From Halictus rubicundus (taxonomy: Eukaryota; Arthropoda; Insecta; Hymenoptera; Halictidae): DNA of 64,000 bases. The first letter of the stretch is position 1. The number at the start of each line of letters is the position of its first letter. The notes under the pieces were generated by a model, which was not told the DNA's origin, made no database searches, and was given only the letters and a program-made list of their open reading frames with translations. The stretch covers positions 18,765,943-18,829,942 of the forward strand of contig NC_135150.1 in assembly GCF_050948215.1 (NCBI RefSeq), written 5' to 3'. Both the position numbers and the translations under genes were made by a program. This document shows, in pieces, positions 11,661 to 23,667 of the stretch.

Positions 11661-13699
11661 AGCGTCAGCCAAGAGAATCCGCATTGCGCCCGGGACAATC
11701 AAGCGGAACAGTGAAATCCCACGGAACGGGGTAGTCTAAAAATGTGTCAGCGGCAATTTCGTCTGTCATAGGGCGAGTAGAGGATTCGCGCGCGTGTCCC
11801 GGAGACATCCAAGAAAAGTGTCGTGCAAGGTGTCGCCGCGGCGACGGCGGTACCCTCCTCGTTCGCTCCAGATAACACGCGCTCGCGGAAACTTTCTAAG
11901 CCTGTTCCCGCGGTCGTTTCCATCGGCGCGGCGGTGGTTGCGGTGTGTAAATCACGCGACGACGGAGAACCGCTGGTGTTAATGTTCCATCGGCAGAGAA
12001 CCGGTTTCCCGGTACGAGCACCGGGAACCGATCGAACTGACCCGAGAGCGGTCGGTCGATGCGCAACAACACCCGGCCGTTGCGTTTTGTACCGTTTCAC
12101 GGCCGGCGAGATGCTCCGCGGCGAATCCGTCCTAGTCTTTCGGTTCCGCGAACCTTTTATGCAGTTTACGCGTTGTTCTACGCGCATATCGCGACAACGA
12201 GGCCGTGTAATTTCACCCCTTCGTGGCCACACGCTTTTCATACTGTTCCACCAAGATCTACGTTGAGAAAAACGAAATTTTTCGTCAACGCGCATCTTTC
12301 GGGAAGCTAAGTACTGCTTGCGAATAATTTTTTCTAGGGGTTGTACATGTCACCCTCCGGTGTCAACAGTGAGGAAAGGATTGGAAGAACGTATCGAATG
12401 TCTCTGAAACGAAATAGAGGATTGCAACTCGTCGATATGTATGCGTATCAAGATCCTAGATCGGAGCTTCCGCGTACGAGTGCGATCCGAGACGGATTGT
12501 TTATTGCAATCCTGGATTCCGAGGTCGCGGTTTTTCGGTCGAGGCATGGATAACGCGACGCCGGTGTTCGTGTACCGTTAGCTGAAACTTGTAGAGGCCT
12601 GGGACGGTTCATTCATGAGAACGCGAACGATGAGCCGAGCCGAGCTGAGCGGCGCGTGTTCGTTTCGCGGCTACGAAACACGGATGTGGAACGGATTCAC
12701 AATTATCGGGGTAGTCGGTGTGTCGCGGAACAATGCCCATTGTAACGCCGACAGTCGTCGTCTATCCGCGGTCTGGTCTCTCTCTCTCTCTCTCTCTCTT
12801 TCGCTCACTCTCTCGACTCGACTCTCGGGGCTCGACTCAGTGCAGTTTTTCCCGTTATAGGCGCTAGCCTAGTTGCGAAATTCAATTAAAATCAGCACTC
12901 CTCGCAGAAGAGGAACGCGTTCTTTCCGCTCGCGGTGACGGACGATCCCCCGGGGAGGGTGGTACGGAACGGGGAAAGAAAACAAACGGGAACAGAGTAT
13001 GGTTGCGCCGGGAGGCCGAGCGGACAGGAAGGAAACGGGAGGAGCAAGAACAAACTCGATGGAGGAGAACTCGCGTGATAAGGGTCGCCCGCCACACCTT
13101 GATACCAGATACCCCCCTTTCGCGGTAGCTTTTAGCCAAATGACGCGGATTTTATTATTGGATGGCCTTTAAGGGTGCGGCTCAGCTACCTACTACCCCC
13201 TCTATCATCCCCCGCCGGGCCACCCTTCAACGTCTAATGGCCCGTTAACTAGCCCCACCTCGTTTCTCCCATGTTGTATCTCATACAACGGTTTCGCACG
13301 CGACACCCGTTATGCGTCACGGTCGATACCGCCGATCGACCCTCGACACGCGAGTCCGATACCACCGGGACCGACGATCGATTTCCCGGGAACCAGCGGG
13401 ACCGCTTTTGTCGCTTCGTTTGGTTGCCGCATCCGCGGTGTTACACCGAATTCCCGCTATGAGTCAGTTGCGCGGTTCCGGCGAGAGACATTTAGACGAA
13501 ACCTGAGGTTTATGTGTATCGTATACCCCGCGGTGGTTTGGGTAGTTCCAACGACTTTCAACCGCGAAGCTTGCTCTGAATTGCCACGGGAATTCACTGT
13601 ATAGTGTTTCAGTGATCTTCGATGGGAATCCTTCGATCCGCCGCCATAGATATTGCACGGAATATTTGTTTCTTGGACATTGAATGTGTTTGCACCGGG
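11661..13699. other. GC-rich, no supportable gene
   Basis: Opposing frames of 182 codons (minus, 11747-12295) and 147 codons (plus, 11823-12266) overlap almost completely. They look like chance consequences of CpG-rich DNA in which stop codons are rare. A CT tract lies at 12776-12800. Confidence 0.45.
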
Positions 13700-14500
13700 T
13701 GTGCCGACTAAGTTCAGGTTCTAGTTCGAACGACCACCTTCCTGGTCGGAAAACACTAATTTTTGCTAAAGGTCTATATTTTTGATCGTGTTAAAGTTGC
13801 CTAGCGACGAGGTTTCGTGTTGGCTCTAAGACTAGGCGTACCAAAGGTGTGTCTAATTGCAATCCACCCGGAGGACAGTGACTCACCGAACTCAACACCT
13901 CGATCCTCCCTAACTCCTCAACGTCATCATCCCCACACCCGGAGATTTGGGGGGTGGGCGGAACTAAAACTAGGTGTTTGAAGCGGGCCCAAGGATTCGC
14001 CAAGGCCGAACATGATTGGCAACCGAGGGCTTTTTGCAACATTTGGTAACCATATGCGCTATGACCTCACGCACCTAGCCGCGCTGAACTCAAGCGACGG
14101 GACTAATTACATATACAGTTTTAGACTTTCTATGGCAAGGGACTGCGGGCCCAATGCATAATAGCAACGTCCCTGTCATAAAACTTCGCTTAACGCGAGC
14201 CCCTACAATACTCTTTGCCGTAATAGCTTCATTTTCGTAGTTTTCATGCAAGCACACACGCGTTTTGATAACGCTTCTTCCAAAGATCCTTCTTTCTTCT
14301 TCTTTTTATTGAGTAAACTGAGCTATGAGAAACTCTGCAAGCTCGTAAGACACGCCTACAATTTTTTTACGTAGATAGTCTTGGTAGAAACACTAACTGA
14401 AGAATGGAATATGGTCTTTATAGTGATAATAAACAGTGGATCCCTGTGCAGATTGTAAGACTGTTCTCCTTCTTAGACGCCTTGGTAAGCCAAAAATAAA
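13700..14500. other. Possible decayed transposable element, otherwise unassigned
   Basis: The composition differs from the flanks. The 83-codon minus-strand frame at 13791-14042 has a mildly protein-like look (CGDDDVEELGR) but matches no domain I know. No terminal repeats or LTR ends were found, so the element idea is only an inference. Confidence 0.25.
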
Positions 14501-14782
14501 TTAACCCTTTGCACTCGAAGCTATTTTCACTCCAAAACGAAACATTTCATCCGACCTAGAATATTTCCCGTCTATATATATATTTTTCATGTTATATATA
14601 CGAAAACGGTGCAATTTACTCGTACAATACCGAAGTGTTTTGTTTGCACTTGACAAATCACTGAACGCTTCAGTATTGTACGAGTAAATTGCACCGTTTT
14701 AGTAATGTAAAAAATACTTTGTACAATGATGCAGCAATTTTTAGTGGCGCTTTACAGTCGCCGTTCGAGTGTTAAGGGTTAA
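14501..14782 (+). mobile_element. Family B TTAA MITE (piggyBac-like ends), copy 1, with inverted internal duplication
   Basis: Bounded by TTAACCCTTTGCACTCGA on the left and TTCGAGTGTTAAGGGTTAA on the right, so both ends are TTAA plus an inverted CCCTTTGCACTCGA-type repeat. TTAA targets with CCC starts are typical of piggyBac-type elements. A hairpin (stem AGTGGCG/CGCCGTT, loop of 9) lies at 14743-14765. Relative to the other copies, a segment near 14653-14700 is an inverted copy of 14603-14650, giving a 33-bp-arm hairpin. No coding capacity. Confidence 0.88.
14603..14700. repeat. Long hairpin: 33-bp arms, 32-bp loop
   Basis: Arm 14603-14635 and arm 14668-14700 are reverse complements at 32 of 33 positions; the single difference is a C/T near the loop. 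It sits inside the family B element. RNA from either strand would fold into a long hairpin. Confidence 0.95.
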
Positions 14783-14823
14783 TACTGTTCTTTCTATTTT
14801 ATACTACAAGCATTCACAAGTAC

Positions 14824-15010
14824 TACACTCCGGATTTTATGCATTTATGGTAAAAATGGTGCGTGTAAATTAAAAGCAGGAGATAGATCAAAAGAATTTA
14901 AAAGCTTCGACGTATTAGACCCAGATCATGAAAATAATTAAGAAATTTGTCTTTGGCTCCTGTTTATTCTAAACGATGCAAACCATTTTCATTTCTATAA
15001 AGGTCATACA
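14824..15010 (+). mobile_element. Degraded hAT-like MITE (family G)
   Basis: The left part, CCGGATTTTATGCATTTATG then GTAAAAATGGTGCGTG, matches the left arm of the complete element at 19203. The right part (GGCTCCTG, GATGCAAACC, AAAGGTCA) weakly matches the family's right arm. Terminal repeats have decayed. Confidence 0.45.
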
Positions 15011-15741
15011 ATACAAACACTGAGCCTGCCAAGCATCGAGCGCAAGTGTTGCCCTCCAAAAACGACAACGTCACTAGAACGAGGAAACAAGCAAACTTAT
15101 TCTGTCGTTCCTATAAGAATAAGAAAAGCAAACACCGGTTCCGAGAGGAAACTTTCCAGCAATCCCCGGTCGTTGTCTCTCCAGTTCAAAGTAGCAAAAA
15201 TGTTTTAATCCGTTCTCGAGCTGCTTGCATAGCAGCTCTGGCAATCCCCGCTTGCACCGATGGAAGAGACACGAATATTATTACATCCAGAGAGCGCGCG
15301 TACGATACCAATTACGCTTTTTAACACGCCGGCAAACATTCGCTCAGCCAACAGTTTTGATCGAACACTTCATCGGCGGTATAATCTGAGCGAAGGCAGG
15401 CCATCGAGGATGATCGAGCGAGATCCGTAAATATTCCGTCTACCTCGCGGTTCTCGGGATCGGGGGAGCCCACAGCCAGCTCTGGAGAAACGGGAAAAAG
15501 TCGGAAGCGGGATATCCGAGAGCATCCCCGAATTTCATGGGATGCGAAGAGGGAAGAGAGCAGAGAAGTCGAGGGGCTGGCTCTCTGTTTGTACCATCGG
15601 AAGAACCGTGTGCGCGGAGAATCGTTCGTGAAAGCGTGTCGGCGGAAGTGCCGGACAAAACCCGAAGCATCGTTTTTCCATACCGGAAAAATCGATCGGC
15701 CAAAGAAATTCCAAAGTTTCGAGCTTTAGGGAAATGACACG

Positions 15742-15803
<62 letters not shown>

Positions 15804-16147
15804 GAGAAGAACCTGGAAAGAATCGAAGGGAGTTGGTCGCCGTGGAAACGCGCGGAAGAAAGCGTGTCGTACCTGGAAGCCGCACTGAATACCTAGTCAT
15901 CAAGACGAGGCTAATTCCTATTCGCAGCCAACCGAATTACTTATAGGACGCAGTCGAAGCGCAATTAGGAACGCAAAACGTTCGGGGGCGGGGAATTGCG
16001 AGCGGGACGAGCCTCGCAAAGGCTCGAACATCCCACGGACGGATATTCGCGCTGACATACAATATTCTGCGGCTGTAGAATCGTGTAGGATTGCCTCTGG
16101 GTGGCCTCGGAGAAAGGGGAAGCAATGTATTTCAATCTGAATGCCTT
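15011..16147. other. No gene seen; contains long (GA) tract
   Basis: Unique mixed DNA. Apart from the GA tract at 15745-15801 nothing is recognised. Confidence 0.45.
15745..15801. repeat. (GA)n microsatellite, about 28 units
   Basis: Pure AG/GA run of 57 bp. Confidence 0.95.
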
Positions 16148-16690
16148 TAATAGGCGTGGTTACGTGGCCCCCGCTCTTGGAGAGCTAATATTCTGCCCTA
16201 TAGGGCAATCCATGCTTCGGGAGCACTGTGGATCGCTCGTGGAAGTAATGTTTCACTAGAAACGACATCGGAGAGAGCAAAAGAGGCTCTTTGTCTTTAT
16301 TTTGTTACTTTTGCCGTAACGTTTAAAGCCACGCCTCCTGAATGGGCGTACTGTAATAATGTTCTACAGAGCAACGATCTCGAGGATCGACAAAAATGTT
16401 CTGAACCTCGAGGGTTCGACTTCAGGAACGTCCAGCTTGCTTCTCTCGTGTGACGTGGCCCGAGTGGGCGTGGTTTCGTAGCTCCCGGTCTTGAAGGAAT
16501 CAAAGTGCTGTCCGCAGGGCAATCTGTGCTTTGACAGCACCGTCGATTGCCCTCGGGATTGACTATTCAGAAGAAATTACACCCGAGGAAGAAGAGACGC
16601 TCCGTCTTTACGACGATATATTTACGTTACGTTCGAAGCCACGCCTCCCGAGTGGGCGTGACGTAGTGGCACCAGAAATAACAAGATGAC
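16148..16690. repeat. Tandem duplication, about 313-bp unit, with CCACGCC/GGGCGTGG boxes
   Basis: AGGCGTGGTTACGTGGC...CAGGGCAATCC near 16152 recurs as GGGCGTGGTTTCGTAGC...CAGGGCAATCT near 16466. The following block ending GAAGCCACGCCTCCCGAGTG near 16640 recurs from AAAGCCACGCCTCCTGAATG near 16328. Each unit thus carries a GC-box-like CCACGCC word on both strands. Related words occur in the tandem array at 43.6 kb. Confidence 0.75.
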
Positions 16691-19193
16691 CTGCGAGAAA
16701 TCGACAAGGACACGGGGGTTTCTCTCTCTCTCTGCGACTGTTTTATAAATTCCTACGAAATCACGGGGGTGGGAATCAGTTTCTTCGGATCGTCGCGAAT
16801 ATTCTGCGTTACTTCGAGGGAATCTCGGACTTCCGTGTAAGACGCTAGCCGAGCCAAGAGGAAGAACTTGGTCGGGCGCAAAGCAGATTTCGAAAATCGA
16901 AAGGGATTAGGGTATTGACGCGCGGCAAAGAAACCGTACGAGCGGCGCAAAATATTTCACGGTCTATTAGCTAAGCCTTCAGCCGCGGCCTAAACCGTGC
17001 CTACGCTTTCGGACGAGTTCAATCATCGGGTGTCTCTCTCTCTCTCTCTCTCTCTGCACGAGGTCGCAATCTCGTTCGCCGGCCGAGAGAGAGTTCCTAC
17101 GAGTTTGTTTCGAGTAAATTTGTTCTGAGCTCTCGAGCTCGTCGAAGCGTTTGTCCAGGAAAACGAACCAATGAAGATCGAGCCGAGCCAATCTGTTTTA
17201 TTGGAGGGACAAAGAGGGAGTGTGTGCGTGGGCGACGAGACGACGGAAGAACGCCTCATCTCGCGGCGCCGCCGATTTTATTAGACCGTTATCGTGTACT
17301 CGCGAAGCGGAATATTTGCGACACTCTTTGTCGAGCCGCGTGTGCAAGCGTTTGCCAGCCCGTCCATTGCTGGCCGACCTTCCCAGCGAGTTGCGGCGAC
17401 ACACATTGCTCGACTTTTCCAGCGGGAAGGTCGCGAACTCGCCGTGATCATCGGATTCATTAGATAATGGGCATCGATGACCGGATAAGGGTCGCACAGT
17501 GTCTCCCAACCTCCCCCGACACACGACTCCTCGCCGCAAATGCCAAACAACATTCTGCCTCGTGCGTCCCGTGCGTGAATATTTATACAACAAGATGTGA
17601 AGCGGGTAGGAACGAACTCGTGTAGGATGATACTTGAAACAAAAATTGATAGAGGATCGTGTGGGTACCTTTGGGCGACTATCCGTTCATTCTACAAGTA
17701 ATCCGACATATTCGTCTTCCGCAACTACTTTATTTTCTGCGTCCAGTAGAATGATATATAAAAGATTAATGGATACGATTACAAGTATATTACGTGCAAC
17801 GTGATATTACAAGTAGAAATGAACACAGTGTCATCAGAAGTCTTTTGAGTAATTAGTGGATCGTATCGGCAGTAATTGCAAGCATTTATCTTGTACATAT
17901 AGCTTCGTTTATGTTCAGCGAACCGTTGATCGATACAGAGAAGACGAATCGTTTCGATCGTGTTTTAAATCTAGTGTAATATTTCCAAGGAGCGTACGAA
18001 GGTTTACATCGTGTTCACGAGTTTGCCACGTAATTATTAACATTAAATCGACCACTGCGTTATAAAGGTGCTCCCACAGGAAACGATTAAATTATTTTTA
18101 TTATTCGAGCTTATGACGAAAAATCGTACCAATTACTAATAAATTCGATCTCGTCATTTTGTAAGCGTACCAGTCGTTCCAATGCTAGGTTTAATGTGCT
18201 GCAATTATCGAGGTTCTCCAGTAGCCCGTTTCCGAGAACTTGCTAAACAAATTGGAAGAGATAGGGCTGGGCGTTTGGAAAGCTGCAAAATCGATTTGAA
18301 TAGGGAAGAAAAATTGTCCGGGTCGTTCCAGAGGTTTGTACGACGGGGTTTGGCAGCGAGCGTGTCAAGTGGAAACGAAACATTATTTTCGCGGCGTCAA
18401 TATTTACCCGTGGGAGCGACCGTACATGTACGCAGAACAAAGTGGTCCCTTGTCTTCCAATTATCGACAACGATGTAACCCTAGCAGCGTACCCGGGGCG
18501 AGACGTAATCCGATTAAACATTACGGATTACGATTAAAACGCGGCGGGCTAATTCGATCACGAGTTACTTTCCGTGTACGGTTGACCTACAACTGTAATC
18601 GAAGGCAATCGCAACGCGCTCTCGCAATTGACAATCGCGGGAACAATAGATCGGAAAGAGAGAGGGCGAGATTGAAATGAAATTTTATTTTCCAACTCGA
18701 CATATACTTTCGAAGCGATAAAAGTACGACACGGGAGATCCCATCGGAGTCTACCTTGTTATTCTCAGAGCTATAGATCCAGAATAGGAGATAAAATAAT
18801 AATCACATGGTTGGCTATTAATCCGCAATCAAATTCCACACCGACGGAGCATGAAAGAACTCCCGCAAGAGCAGGATAAAAATAAATATGCCAGGACCAT
18901 AACCCTGAGTCGAGGCTCGTTGCGACCCTATTGGGACCTGCAAATCACAGGTGTCGGATGACCAACCTCGGTATCGAGGGCCGAATCATTGTCCGCGGCC
19001 AGTCAGTTATTTTCCGCAGCCCAGACCTTCCCGCGTTCGCGTTATTCACCCTCGACAACCTATTCACCCTTTCCACGTCACGTATACTCGAATAGAAACT
19101 CTGAGGATGAGCCAACTTCTTCATCAGAAGTCCATCAAGTCGCTAACGTTACAAGCCTCTGCAATTTCACCCGGCGTAGTGGTCCAAATCGTT
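16691..19193. other. No gene seen
   Basis: 16700-17600 is GC-rich with a CT tract at 17034-17056 and overlapping frames on both strands near 17200-17590. 17600-19190 is AT-richer. No splice-flanked coding segment was recognised. Confidence 0.45.
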
Positions 19194-19202
19194 AGTAATG
19201 AC

Positions 19203-19403
19203 TAGACAGCGGATTTCATGCATTTATGGCAAAAATTAGTGCGTGCAATTCGATACAGTAAAAATATTAGAAAAATTTGAAGACACTGTTATATTACGTT
19301 CAACCTGCTGAAAATATTAAGAAAGGAAATCAATTTCTATATCACTCCACCTTGTTGTAATTCGCATAAAAAATTGTTATATTGCATAAAGATCCGCTGT
19401 CTA
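19203..19403 (+). mobile_element. Complete hAT-like MITE (family G) with target duplication
   Basis: The ends are TAGACAGCGGAT and ATCCGCTGTCTA, perfect inverted repeats. They are flanked by the direct repeat GTAATGAC (19195-19202 and 19404-19411), inside a longer identical word AGTAATGACT. An 8-bp target duplication is characteristic of hAT (and P) elements. The element is about 201 bp and non-coding. Subterminal ATGCA words continue the symmetry. Confidence 0.85.
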
Positions 19404-19561
19404 GTAATGACTCATTACATTTGTAAAAGTTGCGACAGCGGTCGATTAAATCGATAGAGCCGCAGAACGGTAAATTCAATTTCTAACCAGGCGAGGGATA
19501 ACGTTGTTCTAAGCGCACATTTATAATTTGCAAACGGTGGCACTTCATGCAAAAAATTGTA

Positions 19562-19716
19562 AACAGATTTTATGCATTTATGACAAAAGGGGTTAGACCG
19601 AATTCAGGATAGCAAAAACAAGAATTTAGAAACTCGGATATTGTCGACTGATTAATAATTATTGAGAAGAGAAATAAACATCTAGTCAATCTTTATATCG
19701 CATAAAAATCCGCAGT
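19562..19716 (+). mobile_element. Second family G MITE, shorter and decayed
   Basis: The left end CAGATTTTATGCATTTATGA and right end CGCATAAAAATCCGCAG mirror each other and match the element 160 bp upstream. The outermost TAGACAG has decayed on the left. Confidence 0.6.
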
Positions 19717-19858
19717 AATTATAAGAATTCCGTACAGATAGGCTTCCCTGCAGAACTTGGTTCATTATAAAATCGCAAACTCGTGCGAGTGGCTCCAACA
19801 ATTCGAACCAGTGTAATTGTAAAATAAGTAGCCGTTGGTCTGACCATGAGCGAAGAGT

Positions 19859-20048
19859 TAGTACACTGATTTCTCTATACATGTCGCCAAGGCCTGAATG
19901 ATAAACGCCGCGCAGTTGCGCCCACTACCGCGGGGTGTACCCCGTGAGGGACCACGAAGGTCGGGAGCCCTCGGACGCCGAGGAAAACATAACATAAACA
20001 TACGTTGTTGATGAATGAATGTTGTTGACAAATATCGAGAACTGTATA
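19859..20048 (+). mobile_element. Family A mariner-like MITE, copy 3
   Basis: Begins TACACTGATTTCTCTATACA and keeps the central CGGGGTGTACCCCG palindrome and CTCGGACGCCGAGG. The AACACGGCT..GACGATAC segment is deleted or scrambled. Ends TTGTTGACAAATATCGAGAA then CTGTATA. Confidence 0.82.
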
Positions 20049-20414
20049 CAGCTGGGGCAGGTAGTGCGCAGCTAGCGAGGCGAATGGATTGAAAAAGACG
20101 GGGTTCCGCGGCCGCGATTAGATCCTGCGGATAAGATCTGCCGTAGAAACGGCGTTCCTCGAGGGGGCCACGCTGTTTCGAATCGATGGTGGGCGGGTGC
20201 CGCGAGCTTGCTAGCGAGCCATCAACTTTATATTTCATCGGGAGCGTACGCAATTACGATTTCACTGGGCGACGAGGATTTATCGGCGCTCGTCGAGGCA
20301 GCCGTCAGAGGCTTTGGATCGATCTTGCTACCGTGGAGGATCGCGCGACAGGAGAGCCTCGCTTGTTAGCTCGAGCGAACGGGAATCGATGAATTTCTAA
20401 TCGGCGGAGTACAC

Positions 20415-20415
20415 G

Positions 20416-20447
<32 letters not shown>
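20415..20447. repeat. (CGA)11 trinucleotide run
   Basis: Pure GAC/CGA repeat of about 33 bp. Confidence 0.95.
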
Positions 20448-20448
<1 letters not shown>

Positions 20449-20791
20449 CAAGGAACGGACGCGTTCCCGTGGAGAAGAAATAAATAAAACTGCGATAAAC
20501 CGGCGGAAGAACCGTTAATACGCGAAGATATCGGTGGGAAGGGTTTGTTGCAGAGAGAAAGAGAGTGATGAGAGAGGGAGAAGAGCGAAACAGGTCCTCG
20601 GCTCGGCTCGGCTGGCTGGAAACACGGGGGTTGATTTTAATACCCCCCAGGGAGAGAGGGGTTGTGGATGTGACCTTTATGAAATGCTACAACCTTTGTG
20701 AGCCCTGATTGCACTTCTTCGTACACAGAGGCGTGCGCATAGAGACAGACAAGGGCCGCCCACACGCGGGATGACGAGAGCGATGAGAGAG

Positions 20792-20796
<5 letters not shown>

Positions 20797-20830
<34 letters not shown>
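20797..20830. repeat. (GA)n microsatellite
   Basis: About 34 bp of GA after a GAGAGAAAGAG lead-in. Confidence 0.93.
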
Positions 20831-21089
20831 GCACACACCGGTGTATGAAAGCGCACGCTGGCTTGGTTGGTTGGTTGGCATCGCGTGTACAAACACAAAG
20901 AGAGGCCTAGACACTGGCGAGGCCTTAGGATCGTCTGGCTGTACGCGGAGCTATTGTTTTTCGAACGTACACGGTCTCTCTCTCCTAACTATGTACCTTA
21001 GGTTCGCACCACGCCGGTATCGCGCAACCCACGTCGCCAGAAAGAAGGTAAACACACGCGTCGCGTGTGCACCAAGGAGGGAAGAGAGA

Positions 21090-21091
<2 letters not shown>

Positions 21092-21174
<83 letters not shown>
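21092..21174. repeat. (CT)n microsatellite, about 41 units
   Basis: An 83-bp uninterrupted CT run, the longest in the window together with 62170-62249. Confidence 0.97.
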
Positions 21175-21177
<3 letters not shown>

Positions 21178-21792
21178 GTTCCCAAACCAGCTCTCTCCTC
21201 TCCTCTCTTGTCGCGTAAGAGAACGCTGCTTAGAGGAACCATCGATCCAACCGCTGGAACGAGCTCACTTTTCGATTCGCACGCGCGAGCACACGCTCGG
21301 ACCCCCGCGAACTTTCCAACCCCCTTCAGACTGTCGCGCAGGGGAGGGAGGCCTCTTTCTCTCTTTCTACCCCAGCCTTCTCGCTGCGAAATTACCCCCT
21401 CGGTTCGAAAACTTCTTCACGGCGACTCCACTCGTCACCCCGTCGAGGAAACTTTGCGGGACTCGCTCAGATAGATCTTGCCAAGGCCTGCTCCCGCGGA
21501 ACAGGGTCGAAGCGATTCCTGTTCCCCCGGTTGCTAATACACCAACTGTTTTCGCGTGTTCGTGAGAACCAGGTCTCTCCGTCGGCGGACCCCTCTTTCA
21601 CCTCTCCTCAAGCATTTTTGCAAACTTGGCTCCTCTGATTTCTTTCGGTAATTTGTTCCGTTCTGATATAAACATACTGTTACTGTCGATACAGTTACTT
21701 ACGGAACAGAACGCGAATGTCTTTCCCTAACTCTGTCAATGCGGCGCAAGACATTGAAAAAGCATTACAAATTTTAGAACCTCAGTCACCTT

Positions 21793-22035
21793 TTACCTTT
21801 TGCACTCGAAGTAATTTTAACTCTAAAACGAAACATTTCTTCCGACCTAAGATTTTTCCCATCTATATATTTTTTTCTGATGTTATGCATACCAAAATGG
21901 TGCAATTTACGCGTACAATACTGAAGTGTTTTTAGTAATTTATTAAATACAAACAAATCTAATAATGTAAAAAATATTTTGAATAACGATACAGCAATTG
22001 TTAGTGGCGCCTTAGAGTCGCCATTCGTGTGCTAA
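21793..22035 (+). mobile_element. Family B TTAA MITE, copy 2 (ends eroded)
   Basis: Starts TTACCTTTTGCACTCGAAG and ends TCGTGTGCTAAATAAA, eroded forms of the TTAA-bounded ends. The interior matches copies 1 and 3 (CCGACCTAAGATTTTTCCC, GGTGCAATTTAC, CAGCAATTGTTAGTGGCGCC). The subterminal hairpin at 22003-22025 (AGTGGCG/CGCCATT) is intact. Confidence 0.85.
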
Positions 22036-22427
22036 ATAAAATCTTTATGCTAAATAAAAATGTGCTGCATCGAATTACAAAAATTAGTTTTATACCTTAA
22101 TAATTTTGATACATTGCAAACAACATAAAAATATTCTTAGATTTTTCTTAACTTTGTGTTATATTTCACCTAGTCAATTTTTTATATTACATTTATTTTA
22201 TACTCCATTTTATTGCCCTGCAATGAAATTCTATTTTGTTGTACAACGTAGATACAAATTTTCCATTTGAAAATTAAAATTCATATTATTCGTTTTGAAT
22301 TTTCAGGTCGAGTCAGACAGCGGACATTGAACCGTCTCGTCGAGTACTAATTTGTCTAGTGTAATTTCCTTCATTCCGATATGAATACAATGTTAACAAT
22401 ACAGACTCGGAGAACATAAATGTCTGT

Positions 22428-22846
22428 ACAGGGTATTTCGTAAATGGTTCTAATGTTTAGAAAAGAAAAAAATGTTATATCAACATAGCTCCGGAAAAGA
22501 TTAGTTTCTGAGTTATTCAAGTTTTTGTGCCACAATTCTCGTCACATCGTCTCAAAGGCTTGTTTAAAGGCATCAACAATGTTTTCGAAATAATCGGCGG
22601 TCTATGTTTACGTTATCGAGGTGTATTGTTCTTGTTTGCAATTTATACTTTATTCGGGCGAGCTGCGGCTTGTATTGAGATAGGAGGTGGACATATTGAA
22701 CATTTCCTCGTGACGAGAATTGTGGCACAAAAACATTAATAACTCAGAATCTAATCACTTCCGGACCCATGTTAACATAACATTTTTGTCTTCTGTAAGA
22801 TTAGGAATCTATTACTATTTCGCCCACCATTTACGAAACGCCCTGC
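22428..22846 (+). mobile_element. 420-bp fold-back MITE (ACAGGGTRTTTCGTAAATGG ends)
   Basis: The left end ACAGGGTATTTCGTAAATGG is mirrored by CCATTTACGAAACGCCCTGC on the right. The similarity continues inward for 120-145 bp: ATGTTAT..AACAT, CCGGAA..GATTAG, CTGAGTTATT and TTTTTGTGCCACAATTCTCG then TCAC appear inverted on the other side. The unpaired centre is about 170 bp. A 70-codon plus-strand frame at 22527-22739 lies in the arms and centre and is not a known protein. No clean target duplication was found. Confidence 0.85.
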
Positions 22847-23664
22847 ATAATTGTGTCACTGCAGTGCGAGTCATTAATATTCTCCGTTCTGAATTTTCAG
22901 GTTGCATCAAACAGCGGGCGCTGGGTCTCTCGTTCATTGCGAATTTATTCGGTATAATTTCGTTCACTGGTCTCCATTGTTCTGGTACAAATATAATGAC
23001 TCGCAGAACACAGAATATGTCTTTATAATAATGCCAATGCGGAGTGTTAATGTCTTTCATTTTGGAATTCTGTTCCTCTCCACGGTTCAGTCTCATTTCT
23101 AACTAATTCCCGGTACGTTATTCACCAGCGCGAACTTCGAAATACCCACGCGTTGCTATGATTGGCCCTCTATTCGCCGTATTAGATCCTAAGTTATGGA
23201 AATATAGCAGTAATAGCCCCGTAACTCCAATCAACTCGGAAGATACAGGTTGAATATCAATGACGAACACGGACCGCCGGAATCGATACACGCGAATCTG
23301 GATCCCACCTATCTCGTGCTCCGACATGCGAGAAATGGATGTCTTGCGTTGTTCTTCTACTTATCTCTTGCTACTCTTGAGGGTTTCAAGCGTCCCGTGC
23401 ACTTTCTCGGAAAGAAGCTAAGCGGAACGAATTATCGGGACTCGCTTTCGGCACGTCCACTTAAGAAGCTTTGCGCCGAGAAAGCTGTCCAGGATGCCGA
23501 GACCTTAGCTAGGTTCGCGAGACTGTCTCGGAGACCCGTTGTAAGTGCATTGCGAAGAGCATCTTTTGTATTACTTAACGCGGGCAATTCAGATCTGACC
23601 GTAGAACACCAATGATCGTACTCGTATTCTACGCTTCCGAGAATATGAAAGAACATTTGCGTTA
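22847..23664. other. No gene seen
   Basis: Mixed DNA. A 121-codon plus frame at 23250-23615 overlaps a minus frame and lacks recognisable motifs. Confidence 0.45.
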
Positions 23665-23667
23665 CAA

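Larger units (their letters stand above)
20049..21792. other. No gene seen; GC-rich, simple-repeat-rich
   Basis: Contains a (CGA) run, a GA tract and an 83-bp CT tract. Open frames here are Ser/Leu or Arg/Glu strings read from these repeats. Confidence 0.5.

Noticed and set aside
11747..12295. 182-codon minus and 147-codon plus frames
   Set aside because: Nearly complete overlap on opposite strands in GC-rich DNA with no protein-like features.
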